From an uncultured Rivibacter sp. (GTDB taxonomy: Bacteria; Pseudomonadota; Gammaproteobacteria; Burkholderiales; Burkholderiaceae), in the NCBI GenBank assembly GCA_946481025.1, contig CAMLNA010000040.1, positions 1 through 31,851 on the forward strand: 31,851 bases of DNA. The letters are read 5' to 3'. Position numbers and translations under genes: made by a program. How positions within the stretch are numbered: position 1 is the first letter of the stretch; every line of letters starts with the position of its first letter. Below are positions 1-10,101 of the stretch, piece by piece. The notes beneath the pieces were generated by a model. That model worked only from the letters and a program-made list of their open reading frames with translations, did not search any database and was not told where the DNA came from.

Positions 1-222
1 CTGGCGCTGGTAGATCGCGCGGGTGCCGGTCAGGCGGGCCGGGATGATCTTGCCGTTCTCGGCAATGAAGTCACGCAGCGTGTCGATGTCCTTGTAGTCG
101 ATCTCTTCGACACCGGCGACCGTGAAGCGGCAGAAGCGCTTGCGGCGGAACAGCAGCGATTGCTGGTTGCGCTTGGTCTTGCGGTCCTTGTTGAAACGAC
201 CTTTTCCACGGGGTGGGGCCAT
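1..222 (-). CDS. rpsR: 30S ribosomal protein S18, 3' end cut by window edge
   Basis: Small-subunit ribosomal protein that pairs with S6 on the platform of the 30S subunit. The first 74 codons are visible. They begin [15 protein letters not shown] and contain the conserved FRRKRFCRF segment and the [12 protein letters not shown] / [11 protein letters not shown] core of the S18 family, so the call is firm. The start is the ATG at 222, preceded by AGGAG about 6 bases upstream. It is the third gene after rpsF and priB, 28 bases downstream of priB, in the usual betaproteobacterial order; rplI would be expected just beyond the left edge but is not seen. Only the C-terminus is missing. Confidence 0.97.
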   Translation of the reverse strand, partial: MAPPRGKGRFNKDRKTKRNQQSLLFRRKRFCRFTVAGVEEIDYKDIDTLRDFIAENGKIIPARLTGTRAIYQRQ

Positions 223-250
223 GTTGAGCTCCTGAATTCCTAGATCCGAA

Positions 251-538
251 TCAAATGGGTTCGAGTTCAGTGACGTGAAACAGCACGCCCTTTCCGTTGC
301 GCTGCGATCCGAGAAACCCTGCGAAACCTGCCGTCGAACCGACGGCGAGCTTCTGCAGCTGCTCGGCCACGACCCCGATGCCGACTGCGCGGATCTCGAC
401 AGAGACCTTGCGCGGGCGTCCGGCTTCGGTGACCTCGGACTCGTGCTTCAAGCTCAAGTCCAGGGCCGGCAGACCGGCGGGGGTGTAGCGCATGGCACGC
501 CGCTCGACCACTTGCGCCGTCATCACCACGCGATTCAT
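251..538 (-). CDS. priB: primosomal replication protein N (PriB)
   Basis: Small single-stranded-DNA-binding protein that works with PriA and DnaT to reload the replicative helicase at stalled forks. The 95-residue product is one OB-fold. It starts [20 protein letters not shown], has the [10 protein letters not shown] strand and ends HVTELEPI, all typical of betaproteobacterial PriB; family length is about 95-105. The assignment also rests on position, since priB characteristically sits between rpsF and rpsR. The ATG at 538 lies 49 bases after the rpsF stop and has no clear Shine-Dalgarno, so expression may be weak compared with the flanking ribosomal genes. Confidence 0.92.
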   Translation of the reverse strand: MNRVVMTAQVVERRAMRYTPAGLPALDLSLKHESEVTEAGRPRKVSVEIRAVGIGVVAEQLQKLAVGSTAGFAGFLGSQRNGKGVLFHVTELEPI

Positions 539-587
539 CGCAGGCTCGGGCAGCAGGCGGGCGGGCAGACGTCCGGGCGCGGCGTCA

Positions 588-953
588 TCAGGCCGCGTTG
601 AACTCCTGCTGTGCCTTCTTGGCTTCTTCCTTCTCGACCTGGCGCATCATCACCGACGGCTGGGTCTCGGCCTTGCTCTTTTGCACCGTGAGATGGCGCA
701 GCACGGCGTCGTTGAAGCGGAAGCCGGTTTCCAGCTCTGCCAGGGTTTCGTTGCTGCACTCGATGTTCAAGCACAGGTAGTGGGCCTTCGCGAGCTTGGC
801 GATCATGTAGGCCAGCTGACGGCGGCCCCAGTCTTCGACCCGGTGCACCTTGCCGCCTGCGGCGGTGACGACACCCTTGTAGCGCTCCAGCATGGCCGGA
901 ACCTGCTCGCTTTGATCCGGATGGATCAGCAACACGATTTCGTAATGACGCAT
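588..953 (-). CDS. rpsF: 30S ribosomal protein S6
   Basis: Ribosomal protein of the 30S platform that binds 16S rRNA together with S18. The 121-residue product has the hallmark N-terminus [19 protein letters not shown], the [13 protein letters not shown] segment (about 37-49) and the [10 protein letters not shown] strand. The C-terminus is a charged, Lys/Glu-rich tail. The ATG at 953 follows AAGGAG at good spacing. It is the first gene of the rpsF-priB-rpsR run and is preceded by a structured leader and a TATACT -10 element (see 973-1049), which suggests S6:S18 autoregulation as known in other bacteria. Confidence 0.97.
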   Translation of the reverse strand: MRHYEIVLLIHPDQSEQVPAMLERYKGVVTAAGGKVHRVEDWGRRQLAYMIAKLAKAHYLCLNIECSNETLAELETGFRFNDAVLRHLTVQKSKAETQPSVMMRQVEKEEAKKAQQEFNAA

Positions 954-972
954 GTGAACTCCTTGTGGATTC

Positions 973-1049
973 CGCCGGGAGGCCCGGCGAGGAAGCCGCC
1001 CCGTAGCGTCAACTGAACCGGGTGCGGCAAGGGAAAGCCCGCGAGTATA
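973..1049 (-). promoter_or_regulatory. rpsF operon promoter (-10) and folded 5' leader
   Basis: On the minus strand TATACT (1044-1049) is a good -10 element; no convincing -35 is seen at 16-18 bases. The transcript would have a leader of roughly 85 bases. Two stem-loops are visible. One pairs 995-1003 with 1019-1028 (GCCGC-A-CCCG with CGGG-GCGGC, nine pairs, one bulged A, 15-base loop). The second is a perfect 7-bp stem, 973-979 with 983-989, ending about 11 bases before the AAGGAG of rpsF. S6:S18 leaders that autoregulate rpsF are known in many bacteria; that this is one is inferred from position and foldability only. Confidence 0.5.
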
Positions 1050-1073
1050 GCAGCGATCGGCAGGCGCCGACCG

Positions 1074-3164
1074 TCACCCGTTCGGGTAGCGAACCCGCTC
1101 CAGCAGCTCCGCCTGCGCGGTTGCGGGCTTGGGGGTGGCCAGACTCACCAGCACCACGGTCAACACGCCAGCCGGGACGCCGAAGACGCCGGCGGCCACC
1201 GGGTCCACGCCCCACCAGCGGCACTCCAGCAAGGGGCGCGTCACACCGAAAATGCCGCGCAGCAGCGGGATGTTGGTGATCATGTAGTAGATGCACACCG
1301 CCATCCCGGTCAGCATGCCGGCGGTGGCGCCCGCCCGGTTCGCCCGCGGCCAGAAGATGCCCAACGCCAGCGCGGGGAAAAACGCCGCGGCGGCCAGCGA
1401 AAAAGCAGCCGAGACGAACTGCAGGATGTCGGCGATGCGCAGCGATGCCACGTACGCCGCAAGCAGCGCCACCATGAGCACCAGCACCTTGGACAGCATG
1501 ACGCGGCGGATGGCCGAGGCAGCCGGGTTGATGATGCGGTAGTAGAGGTCGTGCGACAGCGCGTTGGCGGTGGTGAGCAGCAGGCCGTCCGCGGTGGAGA
1601 GCGCGGCGGCCAGTCCGCCGGCGGCAACGAGGTAGGTCACCACGAAGGGCATGCCGCCGATCTCGGGCGCCGCCAGCACGATGACGTCGACTCCGAGATG
1701 CAGCTCACCCAGCTGCAGCAGGCCGTCGGCATTGACGTCTTCGGCCGACACGAGCGACGGGTTGAGCTTGGACCAGCGTCGCAGCCACGCGGGCAGCTCG
1801 TCGTACGGCAGGCCCACCAGGTTGGAGAACACCTCGTACTTCACCATCACCGCCAGCGCGGGCGCGGCGACGTACAGCAGCGCAATGAAGAACAGCGTCC
1901 ATGCCACCGAAGTGCGCGCCTGCGAGGCGCTGGGCGTCGTGTAGTAGCGCATCAGGATGTGTGGCATGGCCGCCGTGCCCACCATGAGGCAGAACACCAG
2001 CGCCAGGAAGTTGCGCCGCGAATGTTCGAAGGCCTGCTGTTGCTCCGGGGTGCCTGCCGGATCCCCCGCCGCATAGGGCTGGGCCTGCGGCGGCATGCCG
2101 CCCAGCGGCTGCGCGCGGCGCTGCGAATGCAGCAACTCCTGCTCATAGGCCAGCCGGGCCGCCTCTTCGGTGCGAGGCAGCGCCGCCAGCTTGCGCTCGG
2201 CCTGCTGGATGCGCGCCAGAGGCGCATCGGCCGCCTTGAGGTCGGCCACCTGCTTCGCCAGGGCCTTTGCGTCCTCGGCCATGCCGGCGGGCACGTCGGC
2301 CAGCTTGCGCCGGGCGTCTTCGGCCTGCCTGGCGAAGTGCTCGATGACGGCCTGCTCTCCCGGGTCGCCCTTGAGCACCTGCTCGCGCTCGCTCACCTTG
2401 GCCAGCTGCTGCGCATAGGCCACCACCGGCACCGGGTTGCCCGTCTGTTGGGCCGACAGCCACACGACCGGGATCAGGTAGGCCACGATGAGGATGATGT
2501 ACTGCGCGACCTGCGTCCAGGTCACCGCCCGCATGCCGCCGAGGAACGAGCAAACCAGCACGCCCCCGAGGCCGACGAAGATGCCGATCTCGAAGTTGAA
2601 GCCGGTGAGATGCGAGGTGATGAGCCCGACGCCGTAGATCTGCACCACCACGTACACGAACGAAACCATCACCGCCGCCGCGGCCCCCACGAGGCGCGGC
2701 ATCACACCCCCGTAGCGCGCGCCCAGGAACTCCGGCACGGTGAACTGGCCGAAGCGGCGCAGGTAGGGAGCGAGCAGCAGCGCCACCAGGCAATAGCCGC
2801 CGGTCCAGCCGAGGATGTAGGCGAGGCCGCCGAACCCCTGCAGATACAGCACCCCGGCGGTGCCGATGAAGGAAGCGGCCGACATCCAGTCGGCCGCGGT
2901 CGCCATGCCGTTGTACATGGCCGGCACGCGGCGCCCGGCCACGTAGTACTCGGTTTCGTCGGTGGTGCGGCTGGCCAGCCCGATGACTGCGTAGATCGCG
3001 ACGGTGGCGATCAGGAAGGTGGTACCTATCCAGCTGCGCGGCCAGCCGGTGCTTTCGAGCACCGCCAGCGCGCCGATGAAGAGCACGACGCCGACCGTGT
3101 AGAGCCCATAGCGGCGATCCAGCCGGCGCTTGAACTCGTGCGGCGTCTCGGCAGGGTCGCTCAT
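1074..3164 (-). CDS. sodium:solute symporter, VC_2705 subfamily (acetate/organic-acid type)
   Basis: Inner-membrane sodium-coupled transporter of the SSS family, closest in pattern to ActP-like VC_2705 proteins; acetate or another short carboxylate is the likely substrate, but this is inferred. From the chosen ATG it has 696 residues. It shows YYVAGRRVPAMYNGMATAADWMS (73-95), the GFGGLAYILGWTGGY helix and the sodium-site region ALSTADGLLLTTANALSHD (521-539). A hydrophilic, probably helical insert spans about 255-385. An EF-hand-like loop lies at 476-487 (D476, N478, D480, G481, E487). A longer in-frame start at 3248 adds 28 non-family residues. I chose 3164 because the family aligns from there and its ATG overlaps the stop of a short upstream frame (ATGA). 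It lies downstream of ppsA on the same strand. The usual small DUF4212 partner gene is not seen. Confidence 0.85.
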   Translation of the reverse strand: MSDPAETPHEFKRRLDRRYGLYTVGVVLFIGALAVLESTGWPRSWIGTTFLIATVAIYAVIGLASRTTDETEYYVAGRRVPAMYNGMATAADWMSAASFIGTAGVLYLQGFGGLAYILGWTGGYCLVALLLAPYLRRFGQFTVPEFLGARYGGVMPRLVGAAAAVMVSFVYVVVQIYGVGLITSHLTGFNFEIGIFVGLGGVLVCSFLGGMRAVTWTQVAQYIILIVAYLIPVVWLSAQQTGNPVPVVAYAQQLAKVSEREQVLKGDPGEQAVIEHFARQAEDARRKLADVPAGMAEDAKALAKQVADLKAADAPLARIQQAERKLAALPRTEEAARLAYEQELLHSQRRAQPLGGMPPQAQPYAAGDPAGTPEQQQAFEHSRRNFLALVFCLMVGTAAMPHILMRYYTTPSASQARTSVAWTLFFIALLYVAAPALAVMVKYEVFSNLVGLPYDELPAWLRRWSKLNPSLVSAEDVNADGLLQLGELHLGVDVIVLAAPEIGGMPFVVTYLVAAGGLAAALSTADGLLLTTANALSHDLYYRIINPAASAIRRVMLSKVLVLMVALLAAYVASLRIADILQFVSAAFSLAAAAFFPALALGIFWPRANRAGATAGMLTGMAVCIYYMITNIPLLRGIFGVTRPLLECRWWGVDPVAAGVFGVPAGVLTVVLVSLATPKPATAQAELLERVRYPNG

Positions 3165-3205
3165 GCCGGCCAACGTCTTGTCGAGATCAGCCCACCGCCG
3201 CCCAT
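3161..3205 (-). CDS. possible 14-residue upstream reading frame coupled to the symporter
   Basis: A short frame of 14 codons (MGGGGLISTRRWPA) has the best Shine-Dalgarno in the area, GGAGGT at 3209-3214, 3 bases before its ATG. Its TGA overlaps the ATG of the symporter (ATGA at 3164-3161). This arrangement suggests translational coupling, with ribosomes ending the short frame and restarting on the symporter. No homology is recognised and the peptide may have no function of its own. The alternative is that the Shine-Dalgarno is fortuitous and the symporter uses another start, such as 3248. Confidence 0.4.
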   Translation of the reverse strand: MGGGGLISTRRWPA

Positions 3206-3208
3206 CAC

Positions 3209-3228
3209 ACCTCCGTGGCAAGGCCACG
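3209..3228 (-). promoter_or_regulatory. hairpin abutting a strong ribosome binding site
   Basis: Minus-strand CGTGGC-CTT-GCCACG (arms 3223-3228 and 3214-3219) forms a 6-bp stem with a 3-base loop. Its last base is the first G of the GGAGGT ribosome binding site of the 14-codon upstream frame. A stem in this place could modulate ribosome access to the symporter mRNA. No promoter with both boxes is recognised between ppsA and the symporter, so the two genes may be co-transcribed. Confidence 0.35.
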
Positions 3229-3300
3229 ATTGTGTGAAGAGCGGCCATGAGCCGCGACTAGAGCGAACCCTGTCACGACACGGGCCGCCGGCGCCTGCCT

Positions 3301-5697
<2,397 letters not shown>

Positions 5698-5899
5698 GGG
5701 AAAGCTCCGTGATGATGAAAAACCGGTGCTCCCGCGTCGTCGAGGCCCTGGGAGACGGCAACCGGCCCACGACGCTTTGTCGATTCTGGTTGTGGGGTGG
5801 GCAGGCGCATCAGGGGGCTGTAATCGCGAGAAATTGAGGCGGATTCTACGGGGTGGCCGGGTACGATGGGCAGGCGCGCCACCCCTTCATTTCAACGCC
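5698..5899. promoter_or_regulatory. divergent ppsA/ppsR intergenic region
   Basis: A 202-base gap between divergent genes must contain both promoters. On the minus strand TAGAAT (revcomp of ATTCTA, near 5843-5848) is a possible -10 for ppsA. On the plus strand a TTGAGG (5835-5840) and a TACGAT (5863-5868) are present but separated by 22 bases, too far for a standard sigma-70 pair. No operator palindrome or riboswitch is recognised. Confidence 0.3.
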
Positions 5900-6721
5900 A
5901 TGCCCAACCGCACCGTGTTTTTTGTCTCAGACGGCACCGGCATCACGGCCGAAACCTTCGGTAACTCGATCCTCAACCAGTTCTCCGGCAAGCCGCGTCA
6001 CGTGCGCCGCCCGTTCATCGACACCGTCGACAAGGCACACCAGGTGGTGCGCGAGATCAACGAAACCGCGGAGCGCGAAGGCCGCAAGCCCATCGTCTTC
6101 ATCACCCTGGTCAACGACGACGTGCTGGGCATCGTCACCGAGCATTGCAAGGGCCTGGTGCTCGACATGTTCAAGACCTTCATCGAGCCGCTGGAGCTCG
6201 AGCTGGGCGTGAAGTCCAACCACCGCGTCGGCCGCTTCTCGGACATCGCCAAGAGCCAGGAATACGACAACCGCATCGAGGCGATCAACTTCTCGCTGGC
6301 CCACGACGACGGCCAGTCGGCCCGCAACCTCGAACAGGCCGAAGTGATCCTGGTGGGCGTGAGCCGCAGCGGCAAGACGCCCACGTCGCTCTACCTCGCC
6401 ATGCAGCACGGCATCAAGGCGGCCAACTACCCGCTCATTCCCGAAGACTTCGAGCGCGGTCACCTGCCCTCTTCGCTGGCGCCGCACAAGAAGAAATGCT
6501 TCGGCCTGACCATCGATCCCGACAGGCTGAGTTCGATCCGCAACGAGCGGCGGCCGGGCAGCAAGTACGCCAGCCTCGAGAACTGCCGCTACGAAGTGAA
6601 CGAAGCCGAACGAATGATGAAGCGCGACGGGATTTCGTGGTTGTCCTCGACGCACAAGTCGATCGAGGAGATCGCCACGACCATCCTGCGCGACATCCGC
6701 CCGGACCGGCTGATCTACTGA
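5900..6721 (+). CDS. ppsR: PEP synthase regulatory protein (kinase/pyrophosphorylase, DUF299)
   Basis: Bifunctional regulator: ADP-dependent kinase that inactivates PpsA by phosphorylating the Thr beside its catalytic His, and Pi-dependent phosphorylase that reactivates it. The 273-residue product matches the family length. It begins MPNRTVFFVSDGTGITAE, with the family's conserved SDGTGxTAE start. The ATP-binding P-loop GVSRSGKT is at 153-160, and YPLIPEDF (177-184) and IRNERRPGSKYA (213-224) are also family motifs. The frame is open far upstream (inside antisense ppsA), but the ATG at 5900 matches the family start. No strong Shine-Dalgarno is seen. The 3' end overlaps the last 7 bases of the convergent methyltransferase gene. 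Confidence 0.96.
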   Translation: MPNRTVFFVSDGTGITAETFGNSILNQFSGKPRHVRRPFIDTVDKAHQVVREINETAEREGRKPIVFITLVNDDVLGIVTEHCKGLVLDMFKTFIEPLELELGVKSNHRVGRFSDIAKSQEYDNRIEAINFSLAHDDGQSARNLEQAEVILVGVSRSGKTPTSLYLAMQHGIKAANYPLIPEDFERGHLPSSLAPHKKKCFGLTIDPDRLSSIRNERRPGSKYASLENCRYEVNEAERMMKRDGISWLSSTHKSIEEIATTILRDIRPDRLIY

Positions 6722-7515
6722 GCAGCCGGCGGCTGCTGCGCCAATCGCTGGCGCAGCGACTCGTACAGGCAGATCGCCGCCGCCGAGCCCACGTTGAGCG
6801 ATTCCTCACCGCCCGGCTGCGGAATGCGCAGCACCACTTCGCACTGCGCCATCAACGCCGCATCGACACCCTGACCTTCATGACCCAGCACCCAGGCGCA
6901 CGGGTCCGGCAAACGGGTGGCGTGCAGTTCGGCGCTGGCGTGTGAACTCGTTGCCACCAGCGGCAGCTGCAGCGCAGCGAGGTCGGCGGCTTGTGCAGCC
7001 TCGACGAGGTGCAGCGCGAAATGTGCGCCCATGCCGGCGCGCAGCACCTTGGGCGACCACAGCGCCGCAGTGCCCTTGAGCGCGACCACCTGCGCCACGC
7101 CCAGCGCTGCCGCGCTGCGCAGGATGGTGCCGACGTTGCCTGCGTCCTGCAGCCGGTCGAGCACCACGGTGGGCACCCCCGGCATGGGGCTCGGCGGGCT
7201 CTCCCACGCCATCAGGAAGCCGACGGACGCCGGCGACTCGAGCCCGCTCACGGCCTTGAAAAGGCTGTCGGTCACCACCGCCACGCGCCTGGCGTGTTGC
7301 GCCAGGCGCGAAAGCGCCGGCTGTGCCCACGCCGCTTCGGCTATGACCGCCAGCGCAACGGGCCGCCCGCGCGAAACCGCAGCGTCGCAGAGGTGTTCGC
7401 CTTCGAGCCACACCTCCCCGAGCTTGCGGTAGGCGCCAGGGTCCTGAGCCAGCTTGCGTACCCGCTGGATCAGCGAGTTGTCGCGCGAGCTGACGAACGT
7501 GACCTTGCCGTCCAT
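6715..7515 (-). CDS. TrmH/SpoU-family RNA 2'-O-methyltransferase
   Basis: Predicted AdoMet-dependent 2'-O-ribose methyltransferase acting on rRNA or tRNA; the exact target nucleotide cannot be read from sequence. The 266-residue product has an N-terminal RNA-binding substrate domain (about 1-105) and a SPOUT knot domain. The three family motifs are LDRLQDAGNVGTILRSAAALG (119-139), VLGHEGQGV (209-217) and IPQPGGEESLNVGSAAAI (231-248). It is the last gene of the long rpsB operon; its ATG shares one base with the rnhB stop (TGATG). The stop lies inside the 3' end of convergent ppsR, and no terminator is visible. Confidence 0.9.
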   Translation of the reverse strand: MDGKVTFVSSRDNSLIQRVRKLAQDPGAYRKLGEVWLEGEHLCDAAVSRGRPVALAVIAEAAWAQPALSRLAQHARRVAVVTDSLFKAVSGLESPASVGFLMAWESPPSPMPGVPTVVLDRLQDAGNVGTILRSAAALGVAQVVALKGTAALWSPKVLRAGMGAHFALHLVEAAQAADLAALQLPLVATSSHASAELHATRLPDPCAWVLGHEGQGVDAALMAQCEVVLRIPQPGGEESLNVGSAAAICLYESLRQRLAQQPPAAQ

Positions 7516-8168
7516 CAGGCCGCGACCACCACTTGCGGCACCACCTCGCCCTCGAGCGCCTCGCGCACCGGTGCGAAGCTGCGTCGATGCACTGCACACG
7601 CGCCATGGGCACGCAAGGCGGCCAGGTGCTCCGGCGTGCTGTAGCCCTTGTGCTCGGCAAAACCGTACTGCGGATGCAGCTCGTGCAACTGCAGGCAGAG
7701 CCGGTCGCGATGCACCTTGGCCAGGATGGAGGCCGCGGAGATAGAGGCCACGGTGGCGTCGCCCTTGACGATGGCTTCGGCCGTCACCTTGAGCACCGGC
7801 AGCCGGTTGCCGTCGACCAGCACCTTGGCGGGCTTGAGCCGCAGGCCTTCGACGGCGCGCCGCATCGCCAGCATGGTGGCCTGCAGGATGTTGATGCGGT
7901 CGATCTCTTCGACGCTGGCTTCGGCGATGCTGCAGCACAGCGCCTTGGCACGGATCTCGTCGTAGAGGCGGTCGCGCGCCCGGGCCGTGAGCACCTTAGA
8001 GTCGGCCAGGCCCTCGATGGGTTTCAGGTCGTCGAGGATCACCGCGGCAGCCACCACCGGGCCGGCCAGCGGCCCGCGGCCGGCTTCGTCCACCCCGGCC
8101 ACGAGGCCCGGCACGTCGAAGTGCAGCGCAATCTGCTCAGGCTTGTTCGATGACTTGCGCGATCGCAT
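7515..8168 (-). CDS. rnhB: ribonuclease HII
   Basis: Removes RNA from RNA-DNA hybrids and incises at single ribonucleotides misincorporated in DNA. From the chosen ATG it has 217 residues. The catalytic acidic residues fit D27 and E28 in [13 protein letters not shown] (26-38), D119 in VLVDGN and D137 in KGD. The [14 protein letters not shown] helix (142-155) and the [14 protein letters not shown] segment are typical. The start at 8168 overlaps the end of lpxB by 32 bases. The frame is open farther upstream, but that stretch is lpxB read out of frame. No better ATG, GTG or TTG lies between 8168 and the conserved domain, and the Shine-Dalgarno is weak, so translation probably depends on coupling with lpxB. 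Confidence 0.93.
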   Translation of the reverse strand: MRSRKSSNKPEQIALHFDVPGLVAGVDEAGRGPLAGPVVAAAVILDDLKPIEGLADSKVLTARARDRLYDEIRAKALCCSIAEASVEEIDRINILQATMLAMRRAVEGLRLKPAKVLVDGNRLPVLKVTAEAIVKGDATVASISAASILAKVHRDRLCLQLHELHPQYGFAEHKGYSTPEHLAALRAHGACAVHRRSFAPVREALEGEVVPQVVVAA

Positions 8169-9291
8169 CGGTGGCACAGCGCGCCGTGTCGCGCTTGAGC
8201 ATGTGGTGGAGTTCGACGAAACGGGCCTGAGTTTGCTCGTAACGGCTGCGATCGTCCAGCCAGCGCAAGGTCTCGCCGGCCAGCGCATCGGGGGAAGCCG
8301 CACCCTGCAACAGCTCGGGCACGACAAATTCGCGGCACAGGATGTTGGGCAGACCCACCCAAGGCTGGTAGCCCATGCGCTTCATCAGCTGCCAGCTCAG
8401 GAAGTGCATGTTGTAGGCAATGACCATCGGCCGCTTGAACAGCGCGGCTTCCAGCGTGGCGGTGCCGCTGGCGATGAGCGTGACGTCGCAGGCGGCCAGG
8501 GCCTCGTGCGAACGGCCATCGAGCAACTGGATCTGTGCGCGCGGAGCGAACTCATGAAGCATCGGCTCCACCATCGCCCTGAGCGACGGGATGGCCGGCA
8601 GGACGAACTTCACGTCCGGGCGCTGGCGATGCATGAGCGCCGCCGCCTGCGCGAACCGCGGTGCGATGTACTGGATCTCGCTGCGGCGGCTGCCGGGCAG
8701 CAGTGCCACCACGGGCGCCGCCGCGTCCAGGCCGAGCGCTGCCCGGGCGGCGGCCTTGTCGACCTCCAACGGGATGGCGTCGGCCAGCGGATGGCCCACG
8801 TAGGTGGCTGCAATGCCGTGCTGGGCCAGCAGCTGCGGCTCGAAAGGGAACAGGCACAGCACATGGTCGGCGCTGCGCCGGATCTTCTCGATCCGCTTGC
8901 CTCGCCATGCCCAGATCGACGGGCACACGAAGTGGATCGCCTTGACGCCGCGGGCCTTGAGCTGCCCTTCGAGGTCGAGGTTGAAGTCGGGCGCATCGAC
9001 GCCGATGAAGGCGTCCGGCGGCTCGGCCAGCAGGCGCTGCGCGAGCTGCTTGCGGATGCCGGCGATCTCGCGGTAGTGGCGAAGCACCTCGACATACCCG
9101 CGGACGGCAAGCTTCTCATGCGGCCACCAGGCGTTGAAGCCCTGCTCGGCCATGCGAGGCCCGCCGATGCCGAAGAGCTGCCCGCCACCGAGCTCCGGCC
9201 AGCGCTGGCGCATGCCGCCCAGCAGCAGCCCTGCCAGCAGGTCGCCCGAGGCTTCTCCCGCCACCATCGCAAAACGAGGTGTGCTCGTCAT
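8137..9291 (-). CDS. lpxB: lipid-A-disaccharide synthase
   Basis: Peripheral inner-membrane glycosyltransferase (GT19) that joins UDP-2,3-diacylglucosamine and lipid X to make the lipid A disaccharide. The 384-residue product has the usual length. It starts with [17 protein letters not shown] (7-23), followed by GIGGPRM and [14 protein letters not shown]. The C-terminal half has LPGSRRSEI (near 194-202), which lies in the nucleotide-sugar-binding region, and the [11 protein letters not shown] motif. The ATG at 9291 lies 13 bases after the lpxA stop. The order lpxD-fabZ-lpxA-lpxB-rnhB is the classical proteobacterial one. Confidence 0.97.
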   Translation of the reverse strand: MTSTPRFAMVAGEASGDLLAGLLLGGMRQRWPELGGGQLFGIGGPRMAEQGFNAWWPHEKLAVRGYVEVLRHYREIAGIRKQLAQRLLAEPPDAFIGVDAPDFNLDLEGQLKARGVKAIHFVCPSIWAWRGKRIEKIRRSADHVLCLFPFEPQLLAQHGIAATYVGHPLADAIPLEVDKAAARAALGLDAAAPVVALLPGSRRSEIQYIAPRFAQAAALMHRQRPDVKFVLPAIPSLRAMVEPMLHEFAPRAQIQLLDGRSHEALAACDVTLIASGTATLEAALFKRPMVIAYNMHFLSWQLMKRMGYQPWVGLPNILCREFVVPELLQGAASPDALAGETLRWLDDRSRYEQTQARFVELHHMLKRDTARCATDAIAQVIEQA

Positions 9292-9304
9292 CGGCAGCAG
9301 GCGG

Positions 9305-10093
9305 TCAGCGCGCGATGCCGCGCGTGGAAGCGGCGAGGAAGCCGAGCATCAGGTCGACGTCGGCCTTGGAGTCGCCATGGTCGCCCGCGATGGCGGCAAT
9401 GCCGGCCTTCGCCTCTTCGAGCGTGAGGCCCTTGCGATACAGCAGGCGGTGCATCTGCTTGACCTGCGCGATGCGCTCGGCCGAAAAGCCGCGGCGCCGC
9501 AGACCCTCGATGTTGAAGCCGTGCACGCCGAGCGGGTTGCCGGACACCATCATGAAGGGCGGCACGTCCTGCGACACGTGGCTGGCGAAGCCGATCATCG
9601 CGTGGGCGCCGATCCTGGTGAACTGGTGCACGCCGGTCAGCCCGCCCACGATCACCCAGTCCCCCACGTGAACGTGGCCGGCCAGCGTGGCGTTGTTGGC
9701 GAGGATCGTGCGGTTGCCCACCTGCACGTCGTGAGCGACGTGCACGTAGGCCATCACCCAGTTGTCGTCACCGATGCGGGTGACGCCGGCGTCCTGCGTG
9801 GTGCCGCGGTTGAAGGTACAGAACTCCCGGATCGTGTTGCGATCGCCGATGTGCAGCTCGGTCGGCTCACCGCGGTACTTCATGTCCTGCGGCGCGGCAC
9901 CGAGCGAGGCGAACTGGTAGATGCGGTTGTCGCGCCCGATGGTGGTGGGGCCCTCGATCGTGCAATGGGCACCGACCGTGGTGCCTTCGCCGATGCGCAC
10001 GCCGGCGCCGATCACGGCATATGGCCCGACCTCGACGGAGGCTGCGAGCTCGGCCTTCGGGTCGATGATCGCTGTCGGATGGATCGTCGCCAC
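9305..10093 (-). CDS. lpxA: UDP-N-acetylglucosamine acyltransferase
   Basis: First step of lipid A synthesis: moves a 3-hydroxyacyl chain from acyl carrier protein to the 3-OH of UDP-GlcNAc, in the cytoplasm. I chose the GTG at 10093, 8 bases after the fabZ stop with GAGG overlapping that stop. It gives 262 residues, exactly the usual length, and the family start ATIHPTAI. A longer frame from 10126 would run into fabZ. The left-handed beta-helix hexapeptide repeats span about 1-185. Catalytic H121 lies in [11 protein letters not shown], and H156 in GLTGVHQF. The residue equivalent to E. coli G173, which sets acyl-chain length, is F169, suggesting use of a shorter chain such as C10. Confidence 0.96.
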   Translation of the reverse strand: MATIHPTAIIDPKAELAASVEVGPYAVIGAGVRIGEGTTVGAHCTIEGPTTIGRDNRIYQFASLGAAPQDMKYRGEPTELHIGDRNTIREFCTFNRGTTQDAGVTRIGDDNWVMAYVHVAHDVQVGNRTILANNATLAGHVHVGDWVIVGGLTGVHQFTRIGAHAMIGFASHVSQDVPPFMMVSGNPLGVHGFNIEGLRRRGFSAERIAQVKQMHRLLYRKGLTLEEAKAGIAAIAGDHGDSKADVDLMLGFLAASTRGIAR

Positions 10094-10101
10094 GCCCGAC
10101 C

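Noticed and set aside
3165..3248. ATG start of the symporter at 3248
   Set aside because: The extra 28 residues are not membrane-like or family-like. Not excluded entirely; see the upstream-frame finding.
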